NCBI GenBank assembly: GCA_009840005.1
Contig: VXOR01000025.1
Span: 1 to 64,000, forward strand
Reading direction: 5' to 3'
From: Gemmatimonadota bacterium
GTDB taxonomy: Bacteria; Latescibacterota; UBA2968; UBA8231
DNA length: 64,000 bases
Both the position numbers and the translations under genes were made by a program. The notes under the pieces are model-generated. The model had not been told where the DNA came from, did no database searches, and saw only the letters and a program-made list of their open reading frames with translations. The number at the start of each line of letters is the position of its first letter. Position 1 is the stretch's first letter. Shown in pieces: positions 26,291 to 34,696 of the stretch.

Positions 26291-27175
26291 ATGCCGAAGC
26301 ATAGCCTCGTTTTGTCGCTCTACTACATCCTCTGGTCCATGCGCCCCCGGCAGTGGATCAAGAATGCCTTCGTCTTTCCCGCCCTCGTATTTTCCGAACA
26401 CCTCTTTGAACTTTCCTACCTAATACACAGCTTAGGGGCGGCCCTCTGCTTCGTCCTGCTGAGCGGCGGCGTCTATTTGTTCAACGACATCTTCGACCGC
26501 CAGTACGACCGCCTGCATCCCCAAAAGTGCCATCGGCCGATTGCCGCTGGTCATCTGTCGGTTGCGTTGGCTTGGGGAGCGGCTTTAGTCGCGTTGGTCC
26601 TTGCGTTGGCCTTTGCGTTTTGGCTGCATCCTCATTTGGGGTGGGTGGCCGTGCTCTACGCGGCGCTCAACGCGGCGTACTCGCTCCGGCTCAAGCACGT
26701 AGTGTTGGTGGACGTGCTGATCGTGGCCGCGTGTTATCTGCTGCGCGCCGTCGGTGGCGGCGTGGTTATTGAGGTGTCTATTTCCACTTGGTTTATCGTC
26801 TGTATCTTCGCGCTGGTGCTATTTATGGCAGCGGTCAAGCGCCGGCAGGAGATCGTGCAACTGGCGGATGATGCCACAGATCACCGCGCTATTCTCGAAG
26901 AATACAGCGTGGCTTTTCTCGATCAAATGATCGCCGTCCTCACGGCCGTGACCGTGGTCTGCTACGCGCTGTACGCGATGGGGGTGGGCGGAGCAGAAGA
27001 TGCGCGATTGCAGTGGACGGTTCCTTTTGTGCTCTACGGTGTGTTGCGCTATCTCTATTTAGTGTACCATCGGGGGCAGGGGGCCGATCCGACGGCAGTC
27101 GTCTGGAGTGATCGACCTTTGCAGGTCAACACCCTGCTCTGGTTGGTGGCTAGCTTATTCGGGCTGTACGCCTAA
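26291..27175 (+). CDS. UbiA-family prenyltransferase, DPPR-synthase-like
   Basis: The 294-residue protein has about eight membrane helices and the UbiA Asp motifs: YLFNDIFDRQYDRLHPQKCHRPIAAG (NDxxDxxxD) and, less clearly, a second motif near MAAVKRRQEI. The start MRPRQWIKNAFVFPALVF and the GADPTAVVWSDRPLQ ending resemble decaprenyl-phosphate phosphoribosyltransferase more than quinone prenyltransferases. That enzyme joins phosphoribose to a polyprenyl phosphate for arabinose donor synthesis. No DprE1/DprE2 genes are near, so the role is inferred. It follows frr by 20 bases. Confidence 0.8.
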   Translation: MPKHSLVLSLYYILWSMRPRQWIKNAFVFPALVFSEHLFELSYLIHSLGAALCFVLLSGGVYLFNDIFDRQYDRLHPQKCHRPIAAGHLSVALAWGAALVALVLALAFAFWLHPHLGWVAVLYAALNAAYSLRLKHVVLVDVLIVAACYLLRAVGGGVVIEVSISTWFIVCIFALVLFMAAVKRRQEIVQLADDATDHRAILEEYSVAFLDQMIAVLTAVTVVCYALYAMGVGGAEDARLQWTVPFVLYGVLRYLYLVYHRGQGADPTAVVWSDRPLQVNTLLWLVASLFGLYA

Positions 27176-27213
27176 CCGAGGTATTGGCATTCTCTCTTAA
27201 AGGAGACGCGAGC

Positions 27214-27930
27214 ATGGCAGCGAATTTGAAGCAAAAGATCAAGCGGGGCGAACAGGTGGTGGGATTTGGCATCCGCGGCGACATTGAGCGCGACGCATTC
27301 CAGCGCATCGCCGAGTTGGGCGCGTGCGATTTTGTCTTTGTCGATAGTCAGCACTCGCCCTATAGCGAAGACCGCTTGGTCGCGTTGGCAGGCATGGTTG
27401 GGGAGTTTGGCCTGCCGCTGCACTTTCGCATCAAGCACACCCGCAACACCTACTTGATCGGCAACTGCTTGGACTTGGGGCCTTCGGGGATCGAAGTGCC
27501 CCAAGTGGAGACCGTAGCGACCACTGAGGAGGCCGTGGCCAATTTCTATTACTTGCCGCAAGGGGTGCGCAGCCACGGCGGCGGTGCCCGCGTCGGCGAC
27601 ACGAGCAACGGTCCCCAGGCGTATGCGGATTGGTGGAACCAGTACGGGGTGTTGTGGCTGCAAGTCGAATCCGTGGCAGCAGCGACCAGTGCATTCAACT
27701 TGGCGCGGCCTGGGGTCGATTGCCTCTCCTTTGGCCCTACTGACTTGCAAATGGACTTAAATCACCACGGGCATCCCCATCTGAAAAGCGTTGACGATTG
27801 CGTGCGCCACGTAGTTGAGTCCTTGCAGGGCACAGATACCGCGGTCTGTTTTCGCAATGGCACGGCCGAGAGCCGGTCGCGCTACGCCGATATGGGGGTG
27901 CGCGTCTTTCTCGAAGCGCCGCCGACCTAA
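27214..27930 (+). CDS. HpcH/HpaI-family aldolase
   Basis: The start at 27214 is chosen over an in-frame ATG 30 bases earlier because AAAGGAG lies eight bases before it. The 238-residue TIM-barrel protein resembles 2-oxo-3-deoxy sugar-acid and 4-hydroxy-2-oxo-heptanedioate aldolases. It has CDFVFVDSQHSPYS (FVDxEHxP in relatives), GIEVPQVET, VLWLQVES with the metal-binding glutamate, and SFGPTDLQMDL with the metal-binding aspartate. The substrate cannot be read. It faces an SDR gene and precedes a cluster of probable catabolic genes. Confidence 0.82.
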   Translation: MAANLKQKIKRGEQVVGFGIRGDIERDAFQRIAELGACDFVFVDSQHSPYSEDRLVALAGMVGEFGLPLHFRIKHTRNTYLIGNCLDLGPSGIEVPQVETVATTEEAVANFYYLPQGVRSHGGGARVGDTSNGPQAYADWWNQYGVLWLQVESVAAATSAFNLARPGVDCLSFGPTDLQMDLNHHGHPHLKSVDDCVRHVVESLQGTDTAVCFRNGTAESRSRYADMGVRVFLEAPPT

Positions 27931-27961
27931 CAGATCTGCTAGCGGGCCTATCCCTAATAAG

Positions 27962-28747
27962 TCACCAAGCCGTCCAGCCGCCGTCCACCGGTACGACGGT
28001 TCCGTTGACATAGCCGCTGGCCTTTGAGCACAAAAAGAGCAAGGTGGTGGCTAGCTCCGCGGGCTGACCAAAGCGCCCCTGCGGCGTAAAGGTACGCAGG
28101 CGGGTGCTCATCTTCTCGTTGTCGAGGGCGGTCTCGGTCATTTCGGTGGGAAAATAGCTAGGGGCGATGGCGTTTGCAGTGATGCCGTGTCTGCTCCATT
28201 CCACGGCCTGCGAGCGCGTCAGTCCTACGAGTCCGTGCTTGCTGATCGTGTAGGCACTCAAGCCGTTGATTACTGAGGCTCCCAATCCGTAGATCGAGGC
28301 GATGTTGACGATGCGGCCGGCTTCAGATTCGCGGAGCAGGGGAAAGTAGGCTTTGGCGAGCAGCCACTGAGCCTTGAGGTTGAGATCGACGACCGCGGCA
28401 AAGTCTTGCTCGGCCATATCTTCGAGGCGGACGCGGGTGGCTGTGCCGGCATTGGCGACCAAGATATCGCAGCCGCCGAGTCGCTCGCTTGCTTGCTCGG
28501 GCAAGGCGGCAATAGCGACGTTGTCGCTGAGGTCGGCTGCGTGGGCGTGGATGGTGCCGGCGTGGTCTTGCAATTCGTGGGCGAGTGCTTCAAGGCGCTC
28601 TTGGCGGCGGGCGATGGCGAGGACGTCGGCACCTGCCGAGACGAGAACGCGAGCCAGTTCGGCTCCTAAGCCGCTGGAGGCACCCGTGACGATGGCTTTG
28701 CGACCTTGGCAGCCGAAGAGGGCGTGTAGGTAATCTTTGCTGTTCAT
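27962..28747 (-). CDS. Short-chain dehydrogenase/reductase
   Basis: The frame runs on upstream, but ATG 28747 gives a standard SDR of about 261 residues. It has the cofactor motif TGASSGLG (21-28), the NAG motif, SAYTISKHG with the YxxxK catalytic pair, and a PVDGGW ending typical of classical SDRs. Residues after the second strand (IARRQERLEAL) suggest NADP(H). The substrate is unknown, perhaps a sugar acid or keto-deoxy intermediate given the aldolase next to it, whose gene converges with this one. Confidence 0.87.
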   Translation of the reverse strand: MNSKDYLHALFGCQGRKAIVTGASSGLGAELARVLVSAGADVLAIARRQERLEALAHELQDHAGTIHAHAADLSDNVAIAALPEQASERLGGCDILVANAGTATRVRLEDMAEQDFAAVVDLNLKAQWLLAKAYFPLLRESEAGRIVNIASIYGLGASVINGLSAYTISKHGLVGLTRSQAVEWSRHGITANAIAPSYFPTEMTETALDNEKMSTRLRTFTPQGRFGQPAELATTLLFLCSKASGYVNGTVVPVDGGWTAW

Positions 28748-28859
28748 GGGGTTGTAAGGTAACGGATGCGTCTGGAGCGGCCAAGCGGACCGCTTGCCTG
28801 TGCATGTACCGCCGCCTAGAATTACGTCCAACCTTTTCTCGCACAGGAGGCAGTAGGCG

Positions 28860-30836
28860 ATGGCAGCAAATAATATGACCAAGATCGAGGCGACCGAGGT
28901 CGCGGCCCCACCGGCGTGGGCCTTGATGGAGCGGAATTTAATCGCGCTTATGGAGGAATCGGGCCGCCTGTTTGCTCGGCAGTACTTTGAGCGCGGCGGC
29001 GGCACCTTGTTGGCCGAGGATGTGGATGATCTCTATGAACAGGTGTACAACTTTGGTCTGTTCTACGCGATTGGCGCGGCTGACGATTTGCTTGACCTCC
29101 ACTTCCGCAACTGGAACGCCGCCACCCGCATCAGCGACGATCGCATCAATCACCGCACGCGCTACAACGACCACAAGAAGGTCTTCCGGCCGTCCATCTA
29201 CAACGAGTTCTGGAATCTCGAACAAGCCATGGAGTGGCACCATTTGGGCGAGGGCAATATGGCCTTTTACGACTTTGGGGTGGCCGATCCCACGGTGTCG
29301 GAAAACATGCGGCGGGCGCGGAGTTTTGCGGCCATGTTCATCGGCGAGGACCCCCAAGCCCCCAACTGGGATCCCGAATACCGCATCCTGCGCTCGCCTT
29401 TCCATTCGAGCCAGGGCCCCAAGCTCCACGCGGACGCGGAATACGCCAACACCATGCTGCTGGCCGGGCGCGGCTTGGGTGGTCAGGCCAACTACTACGG
29501 GGTGCGCGCGAGTCTGTATCCCATCGTCAAAAACTTGGAGACTCGGTGGTTTGAAAATCCGGCGCGGCGCAAGCAGATCGTCGATCTGTTCGACCGGCTC
29601 GTCTTGCAGTGCGACACGCCCAACAGCTTGGCGGCTACTGCGCTGGTGACCAATGCCTATCTGTACACCGGCGACAACAAGTACAAACAGTGGGTTCTCG
29701 ACTACACTGAAGCGTGGATGGAGCGCACGGAGAAAAACGGCGGTATTTGCCCGGACAACGTCGATGCCAAAGGCGTCATTGGCGGGGGACGCGAAGGCGT
29801 GTGGTGGGGCGGCCAGTACGGCTGGAACCACTACCAGGGCTACAACATCATGTACCACGGTATCAACATCGCGGTCGAATGCGCTCAATTGCTCACCGGC
29901 GACAGCGGGTACCTCGACTTTTTGCGCTCGCAAATCAAGCTACAAGTCGATAACGGCAGAAAGCGAGAGGATGGGCAATTCCTCGTGCCGGTGCGCTACG
30001 GGCCGGACGGTTGGGAATGGAATCCAGCGCCGGGGCTGCACGTAAGCGACGGCATTGAGATGCGGGGCTACTGGCTGGAACCCACGCCGCTGCGGGGCCA
30101 GGACATCATGCATCTGTACCACGCCTCTATGGCCAGGGAGGACTACGAACTGATTACCTTGGTGCGCGATGGCGACGTGGAGCGCGACTGGAACGACGTG
30201 GGGGCAGCCCTAGGCGAGAAGAACTGGGGCAATACTGAATTCGCCCGCTTCCAGTACTACGACGGCAAGAACCCCGGCTGGCCGGAGCAGATCCTGCGGG
30301 CGGAGTACCAGCAGGCCTTGGAGACTTACGAGACCATGCGCGCCGACGAGCGCAGTCCCTTGGAGATCATTGCGACTAACCGACTCCCATCGCAGCCGGT
30401 GTTGACCAAGGGGTTGACCCAAGTGACGCTGGGGGCACCGCAGTCGGTTTATAACGGAGGCCTGCTGCGAGCTACAGTGCGCTACTTCGACGCCGACCGA
30501 TTGCGGCCGGGGCTGCCCTTAGACGTGGCTGCTTTAGTGGATGAACTGGGACCGGACGTAGTTGGCATCCAATTCGTCAACACGTCGCGGCACGAGACGC
30601 ACCGCCTCATTGTACAGGCCGGTGCCTTTGGAGAGCATCGCTTCACGCAGCTCAAATACCGAGCCGCAGGGAAGGATGGCGAGGTCGTAGCTACTGTAGA
30701 AGGGAAGTACTTCTCGGTGGAACTGCCGCCTTCTACGGCGATTCGCGTTGGAGCTGGGCTAGAGCGCTTCTGCAATGCGCCGAGCTATGCCTTCCCGTGG
30801 CACGGCGATGGGATTCCCGTGCCGTTTCCGTCGTGA
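28860..30836 (+). CDS. Large soluble protein of unrecognised family
   Basis: The start follows AGGAGG with nine bases spacing. The 658-residue protein has no signal peptide or membrane segments. Residues 15-510 are rich in aromatic residues and helices, with motifs such as AAYLYTGDNKYKQWVLDY-like repeats and GGGREGVWWGGQYGWNHY. The spaced helix pairs suggest an (alpha/alpha)6 toroid like those in glycan-active enzymes. Residues about 530-658 look beta-rich and end without a domain I can name. It lies between SDR/aldolase and PhyH genes, consistent with breakdown of an organic compound. No function is assigned. Confidence 0.75.
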   Translation: MAANNMTKIEATEVAAPPAWALMERNLIALMEESGRLFARQYFERGGGTLLAEDVDDLYEQVYNFGLFYAIGAADDLLDLHFRNWNAATRISDDRINHRTRYNDHKKVFRPSIYNEFWNLEQAMEWHHLGEGNMAFYDFGVADPTVSENMRRARSFAAMFIGEDPQAPNWDPEYRILRSPFHSSQGPKLHADAEYANTMLLAGRGLGGQANYYGVRASLYPIVKNLETRWFENPARRKQIVDLFDRLVLQCDTPNSLAATALVTNAYLYTGDNKYKQWVLDYTEAWMERTEKNGGICPDNVDAKGVIGGGREGVWWGGQYGWNHYQGYNIMYHGINIAVECAQLLTGDSGYLDFLRSQIKLQVDNGRKREDGQFLVPVRYGPDGWEWNPAPGLHVSDGIEMRGYWLEPTPLRGQDIMHLYHASMAREDYELITLVRDGDVERDWNDVGAALGEKNWGNTEFARFQYYDGKNPGWPEQILRAEYQQALETYETMRADERSPLEIIATNRLPSQPVLTKGLTQVTLGAPQSVYNGGLLRATVRYFDADRLRPGLPLDVAALVDELGPDVVGIQFVNTSRHETHRLIVQAGAFGEHRFTQLKYRAAGKDGEVVATVEGKYFSVELPPSTAIRVGAGLERFCNAPSYAFPWHGDGIPVPFPS

Positions 30837-30865
30837 CGACTCCCAACTCGCGAAAGGACACTCAC

Positions 30866-31696
30866 ATGCAGGAGCAAAGACTAAACGAAGAAGTATTTGA
30901 AGCGCTTGCCACGTGCGGCTACGTCATCGTCCACAACTACCTCCCCGAAGCCCAACGCGCTGCCATGGCCGCTGCTCTGCGCCGCATCCTCAAACCTTGG
31001 GACGAAATCGCGGACAACCCGCCCGACGATCGCATCGGCTCCTGCTATTTTCCCTATCCCGAACAATGCCTCAACCGCGCCATCGTTGATCGCGAGGCCA
31101 TCGCCTTTGCCCGACGCTGGCTCGGTACCGACCAAATACACTACCGACCCGGACTGGGTCTGATCTCCTATCCGGGCCGCAAGGGCGGGCCGTTCCACAT
31201 CGACAATGGCAACAACTCGCTGCTGCCGCCCACTGAATCCGACCGTCGCCACAGCCAACTCAACTTCTGGTTCTGCCTCGAAGACGTCGACGAGGATCAG
31301 GCCCCGACTCTCTTCGTCGCCGATGGCGATGGCCAGCACCAGGACGCGGCCAGAGCTGAGCCAATGGTCGCTCCTGGCGGCTCGGTGGCCATCTTCCACA
31401 ACTACTCCTGGCACGCCGCCAGCGACTATCGGCGCGCCGACGGGCAGCGCTATATCTGGAAATTCGCCTATGGTCGCGCCGACCACTATTGGGAAGGCGT
31501 CGAGCACTACACCCACGTGGGGCGCAACCCGCACTTTTGCGAGTTTATCGCCGACCTCACGGCCGCCGATCGCCAGCTCTTCCGCTTCCCACCGCCTGAC
31601 CACCCCTACTACACCCGTCAGACGCTCGCCGCCTTGGAAGCGCAGTATCCCGGCTGGAACGCCCGCGGCGAATACCGGCCTTGGGACGGGGAATAA
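30866..31696 (+). CDS. Phytanoyl-CoA dioxygenase (PhyH) family protein
   Basis: ATG 30866 has a GAAAGGA ribosome site; the longer frame begins inside the previous gene. The 276-residue protein matches Fe(II)/2-oxoglutarate oxygenases of the PhyH family. FHIDNGNN gives the HxD pair, and WHAASDYRRADGQR carries the distal histidine and the arginine that binds 2-oxoglutarate. FWFCLEDVDEDQAPTLF fits the family's DxxxDNGP-like region. It hydroxylates an unknown small molecule. The last base of its stop codon lies five bases from the converging ATPase gene. Confidence 0.88.
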   Translation: MQEQRLNEEVFEALATCGYVIVHNYLPEAQRAAMAAALRRILKPWDEIADNPPDDRIGSCYFPYPEQCLNRAIVDREAIAFARRWLGTDQIHYRPGLGLISYPGRKGGPFHIDNGNNSLLPPTESDRRHSQLNFWFCLEDVDEDQAPTLFVADGDGQHQDAARAEPMVAPGGSVAIFHNYSWHAASDYRRADGQRYIWKFAYGRADHYWEGVEHYTHVGRNPHFCEFIADLTAADRQLFRFPPPDHPYYTRQTLAALEAQYPGWNARGEYRPWDGE

Positions 31697-31700
31697 TGGT

Positions 31701-32867
31701 TCAACGAGATTGCGCCAGTAGCTGGACGATGGCGGGCAGCGTTACGGCTTGGATGTCCTTCGCCAGTGGGAAACTTTCGCTGCCAGCGTGAACGACGAAC
31801 TTCCGGTCTGGCCGCAGGTCTTCGCAGGCGCTGTGGAATCCCTTGGAAACCTTGGGGGCCGAGCTAAACTTAATCTCTATTGCCCAGATCTCGCCGGCAC
31901 CGAGATTGACAATTAGGTCAACTTCTGCGCCGCCCGACGTGCGGTAGTAGCCGCAGGACGCACGTCTCGGCAGCGCCCCGGCAATGTTCTCGATTACATA
32001 GCCTTCCCAACTGCCGCCGATGACAGGATGCCCGAACAGTTCGTCGAGCGTCTCAATGCCGAGCAGCGCATGGCAGACGCCGCTATCTCTGACATATACC
32101 TTGGGTGCCTTGACGAGTCGCCGCCCCATGTTGCTGGTCCAAGGCTGCAGGCGGCGGACCAGTAGAAGGTCGGCCAGCAAATCCAGATAGCGGGCTATGG
32201 TAACGCCACTGACATCCAGCCCCCGTGCGAGTGCGGCCGCGTTATGGGTTTGCCCCTGATTGTGGGCGAGCATGGTCCAGAACCGGCGCAAGGTCTCGGC
32301 GGGAATGCGTGGCCCGAGTTGGGGAATGTCGCGTTCGAGGTACGTGCGGATGAAGGAGAGGCGCCAGTCGAGGCTGTCCGCGTCGCTTTGGGCGAGGTAG
32401 CTCTCCGGGAAACCGCCTCTGCACCAGAGCTGGCGCAGTTCACCCGCAGGTACTTCTCTAACATTGATGGGATGCAGCTCGCAGTAAGCAATGCGGCCAG
32501 CCAGCGTCTCGCTCGACTGTTTCAGCAGGTCAATGGAGGCCGAGCCGAGCAACAGAAATAGCCCCGTCCTCTTGCCGGTCCGCCGATGTTCGTCTATGAC
32601 GCTACGCAACGGGGCGAACAAGCCCGGTGCGCGATGTACCTCGTCGAGAATGAGCAAATGGTTGACGTTTTCAGCGCAGTATTGCTCGATATCGGCGGTC
32701 TTGGCCAGATCACTGGGGCGCTCGAGGTCCAAGTAGAGGGCATCGCGCTCATTGGCGACTTCGCGGGCGAGGGTCGTCTTGCCGACCTGACGCGGCCCGA
32801 TCAAGACAACCGCCGGGTTTCTATCCAGCAGCTCGTTCAGGGTTGACTTGATGTTGCGAGCTATCAT
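31701..32867 (-). CDS. AAA_14/DUF4143 ATPase (copy 1)
   Basis: The 388-residue protein has an AAA+ P-loop (VLIGPRQVGKTTLAREV), a Walker B-like LLILDEVHRAPG, LFLLLGSASIDLLKQSSETLAGR, and a C-terminal DUF4143 part with a nuclease-like fold (GAEVDLIVNLGAGEIWAIEIKFSS, E-x-K). Such proteins are widespread in accessory DNA with no settled function. Only about 30% similarity by eye to the second copy at 33.3 kb is apparent. The gene starts directly beside a perfect inverted repeat, which could be its operator. Confidence 0.88.
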   Translation of the reverse strand: MIARNIKSTLNELLDRNPAVVLIGPRQVGKTTLAREVANERDALYLDLERPSDLAKTADIEQYCAENVNHLLILDEVHRAPGLFAPLRSVIDEHRRTGKRTGLFLLLGSASIDLLKQSSETLAGRIAYCELHPINVREVPAGELRQLWCRGGFPESYLAQSDADSLDWRLSFIRTYLERDIPQLGPRIPAETLRRFWTMLAHNQGQTHNAAALARGLDVSGVTIARYLDLLADLLLVRRLQPWTSNMGRRLVKAPKVYVRDSGVCHALLGIETLDELFGHPVIGGSWEGYVIENIAGALPRRASCGYYRTSGGAEVDLIVNLGAGEIWAIEIKFSSAPKVSKGFHSACEDLRPDRKFVVHAGSESFPLAKDIQAVTLPAIVQLLAQSR

Positions 32868-32904
32868 CTATGCAAATGTAACTCAATGTGTTGCATTTGC
32901 ATAG
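32868..32904. repeat. Perfect 11-bp inverted repeat at ATPase copy 1 start
   Basis: CTATGCAAATG at 32868-32878 pairs with CATTTGCATAG at 32894-32904 around 15 bases. It abuts the start codon at 32867. It could be an operator for autoregulation or a hairpin in the mRNA leader. Its sequence differs from the palindrome near copy 2. Confidence 0.75.
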
Positions 32905-32968
32905 TTATAGCGGAAAATCTACGCCAATTCGCGTCGGAGCCGAGCTACGCCCCCAAGCGTGGGGCGGC

Positions 32969-33241
32969 TTAGGTGTGCAAAATGCAGTTGGTGGTGCCGA
33001 AGGGATTGGGGCGGCGCTCTTCGCACTGCGGATCATCGCGCCATTCGCCATCGACCACAAAGCGGTATTCGTGCTTGCCCAAAGGCAAAGTGACCGAAGT
33101 TTTCCACAGGCCCTCGGCGTCTTTTTTTAATGGGCGGGCCTGCGGGTCCCAATCGTTGAAGGAGGCGGCTAAGTAAACGCTTTCGGCCTGTGGAGCTAAG
33201 AGTTTGAACAGCTTGCGCTTTTTAGTTTTAGGTGTGGTCAT
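32969..33241 (-). CDS. Solitary CBM48 (glycogen-binding-like) domain protein
   Basis: The 90-residue protein is a single isoamylase N-terminal/AMPK-beta-type domain. It opens with a basic stretch (TKKRKLFKLLAPQAESVYLAASFNDWDP), then GLWKTSVTLPLGKHEYRFVVDGEWRDDPQCE. The FNDWDP and EYRFVVDG segments are diagnostic. Such lone domains bind glycogen or other alpha-glucans and may regulate enzymes or act as a scaffold. No glycogen gene is near. It lies between the two AAA_14 ATPase genes on the same strand. Confidence 0.87.
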   Translation of the reverse strand: MTTPKTKKRKLFKLLAPQAESVYLAASFNDWDPQARPLKKDAEGLWKTSVTLPLGKHEYRFVVDGEWRDDPQCEERRPNPFGTTNCILHT

Positions 33242-33316
33242 AGTAGGAACTTTCCTGTTGATAAAGGGGAACTAAATCAAAGAACGGGGATGCGTGGAAA
33301 AAGTCAATAAGTCGGA

Positions 33317-34456
33317 TTAAGGCAGCCCTACTTCGCGGCAGAAGGTAGAAAACGGCAGCACGCGCGTGTTGGCGGTGGCGTTGCCAAAATCTTTTGTGCC
33401 GAGGTGTACCTGATAGAACCGGGGAATGTCTGTCCGCTCCCTGAAGTAGCGGCAGGCGGGCGCAGTGCTTTGCTCGCCGCTTTTGCACTCCACGGCGAAT
33501 TCCGCTCTGCCATCGCGTAAAACGACGAAGTCCACCTCGCGTTTGTCGGTATCGCGGATGAAGCGCAATTCCATCTCATGCCCTTCGGTGTCCTCGACAT
33601 AGTGGCAGTACTTCAGCAGGTGACCAGCCACCATGTTCTCGAACCGGGCACCCTCAGCGGCCACGCGCGACCAGTCCCAGAAGTACAGCTTTTTCTCCTT
33701 GCGGACAGCCCGAATTCGCTTGGCTCCAAACGGCGGAATGCGATAGCACAGGTACAGCCGCTCAAAAATCGTCAGCCAGCGCTCGACAGTTTCGTACGCC
33801 ACTTGTAGCAGTTTGCTGAGGCTGTTGACCGAAAGAGGGGAGCCTACGCACGCCGGCAAGTGCGACAGCAACAGTTCTAGCATGGACACTTCGCGAACAT
33901 GCTCTAGATCGCGGAGGTCTTCATAGAGGACTCTTGCGGAATGCTCGCGCAGCCAGCGGCGCTGAAAGCGCTCCTCACCCCTGAGAAAAGGCTCGGGGAA
34001 ACCGCCAAACCTGAGCAATTGCTCCACGAGTGCGTCATTGGGTACCCGCCCGTATTCCATTGTCGTGAATGGATGAAGCCGATAGTAGTGATACCGGCCC
34101 TGCAAGGAGTCGCCGCCTTTGCGATAGTAATCCAGACGCGCCGAGCCGGTGACGATGAAGGAAACAGCAGTCTTGTTCTTGTCGAACAATCCCTTCATTA
34201 GGTTGCGCCAGCGTGCGTACTTGTGGATCTCGTCAAAAATGACGCGGGGCTGATCAGCGGGGAGTCGTTCGGCCAGAATATCTTCGCGATCGGCCAACAC
34301 ATCCCAGTTCAGATAAGCCGTCGCCGACTCGTCTTGGCCGCTTTCTAGTAGAGATAGCGCAAGGGTCGTTTTGCCAACTTGGCGTGGCCCGCCGATGAAT
34401 ACCATCCTGTTCGCAAGATCCGCGTCAATACTATCTTTGATATAGCGAGGCTCCAT
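33317..34456 (-). CDS. AAA_14/DUF4143 ATPase (copy 2)
   Basis: The TTG at 34474 opens the frame, but ATG 34456 has GGCAGGG upstream and gives 379 residues starting MEPRYIKDSID. It has a P-loop (MVFIGGPRQVGKTTLALSL), Walker B-like VIFDEIHKYARWR, sensor region SFIVTGSARLDYYRKGGDS, and a DUF4143 C-terminus with an EVDFVVLRDGRAEFAVECKSG segment (E-x-K). It belongs to the same family as the gene at 31.7 kb but to a different subtype. Its function is unknown; toxin- or defence-like roles have been suggested for relatives. Confidence 0.87.
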   Translation of the reverse strand: MEPRYIKDSIDADLANRMVFIGGPRQVGKTTLALSLLESGQDESATAYLNWDVLADREDILAERLPADQPRVIFDEIHKYARWRNLMKGLFDKNKTAVSFIVTGSARLDYYRKGGDSLQGRYHYYRLHPFTTMEYGRVPNDALVEQLLRFGGFPEPFLRGEERFQRRWLREHSARVLYEDLRDLEHVREVSMLELLLSHLPACVGSPLSVNSLSKLLQVAYETVERWLTIFERLYLCYRIPPFGAKRIRAVRKEKKLYFWDWSRVAAEGARFENMVAGHLLKYCHYVEDTEGHEMELRFIRDTDKREVDFVVLRDGRAEFAVECKSGEQSTAPACRYFRERTDIPRFYQVHLGTKDFGNATANTRVLPFSTFCREVGLP

Positions 34457-34500
34457 CCCTGCCGACTTTCCCAATTGCGGTGTTATTATTTCAGACTATA

Positions 34501-34528
34501 CTCTAAAATACTCATGGGTATTTTAGAG
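34501..34528. repeat. Perfect 11-bp inverted repeat upstream of ATPase copy 2
   Basis: CTCTAAAATAC at 34501-34511 and GTATTTTAGAG at 34518-34528 surround a 6-base loop, 45 bases before ATG 34456. AT-rich arms suggest an operator or promoter-proximal hairpin. Sequence is unlike the palindrome of copy 1 but the placement is similar. Confidence 0.7.
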
Positions 34529-34582
34529 TCAACAGGAAAACGAGGATATGTGGCCGATCGGTAGAATCGACGCAGAAGCTGT

Positions 34583-34620
34583 TTGCAATACATCGCAGAT
34601 TGCAATATGTACTTACATAT
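34583..34620. repeat. Short repeats before lipoprotein gene
   Basis: TTGCAATA occurs at 34583-34590 and 34600-34607 (17-base period), and ATATGT-ACTT-ACATAT is a perfect inverted repeat at 34605-34620. They lie about 80-110 bases before the lipoprotein start and may be protein-binding sites or a promoter region. Confidence 0.35.
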
Positions 34621-34696
34621 CAAGCTACGACCGTAGAGGATTATTCATAGACGTGCTTTGTGCAAACGCCTTATTCCCTTAGCGGAGATGCAAACT

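Noticed and set aside
28938..29933. 331-codon antisense frame in the large unknown gene
   Set aside because: Composition is a shadow (valine-, histidine- and arginine-rich) and lacks a start signal.
32948..32966. GC-rich hairpin after the CBM48 gene as a terminator
   Set aside because: Only six base pairs and no T-tract on either side; not enough to call.
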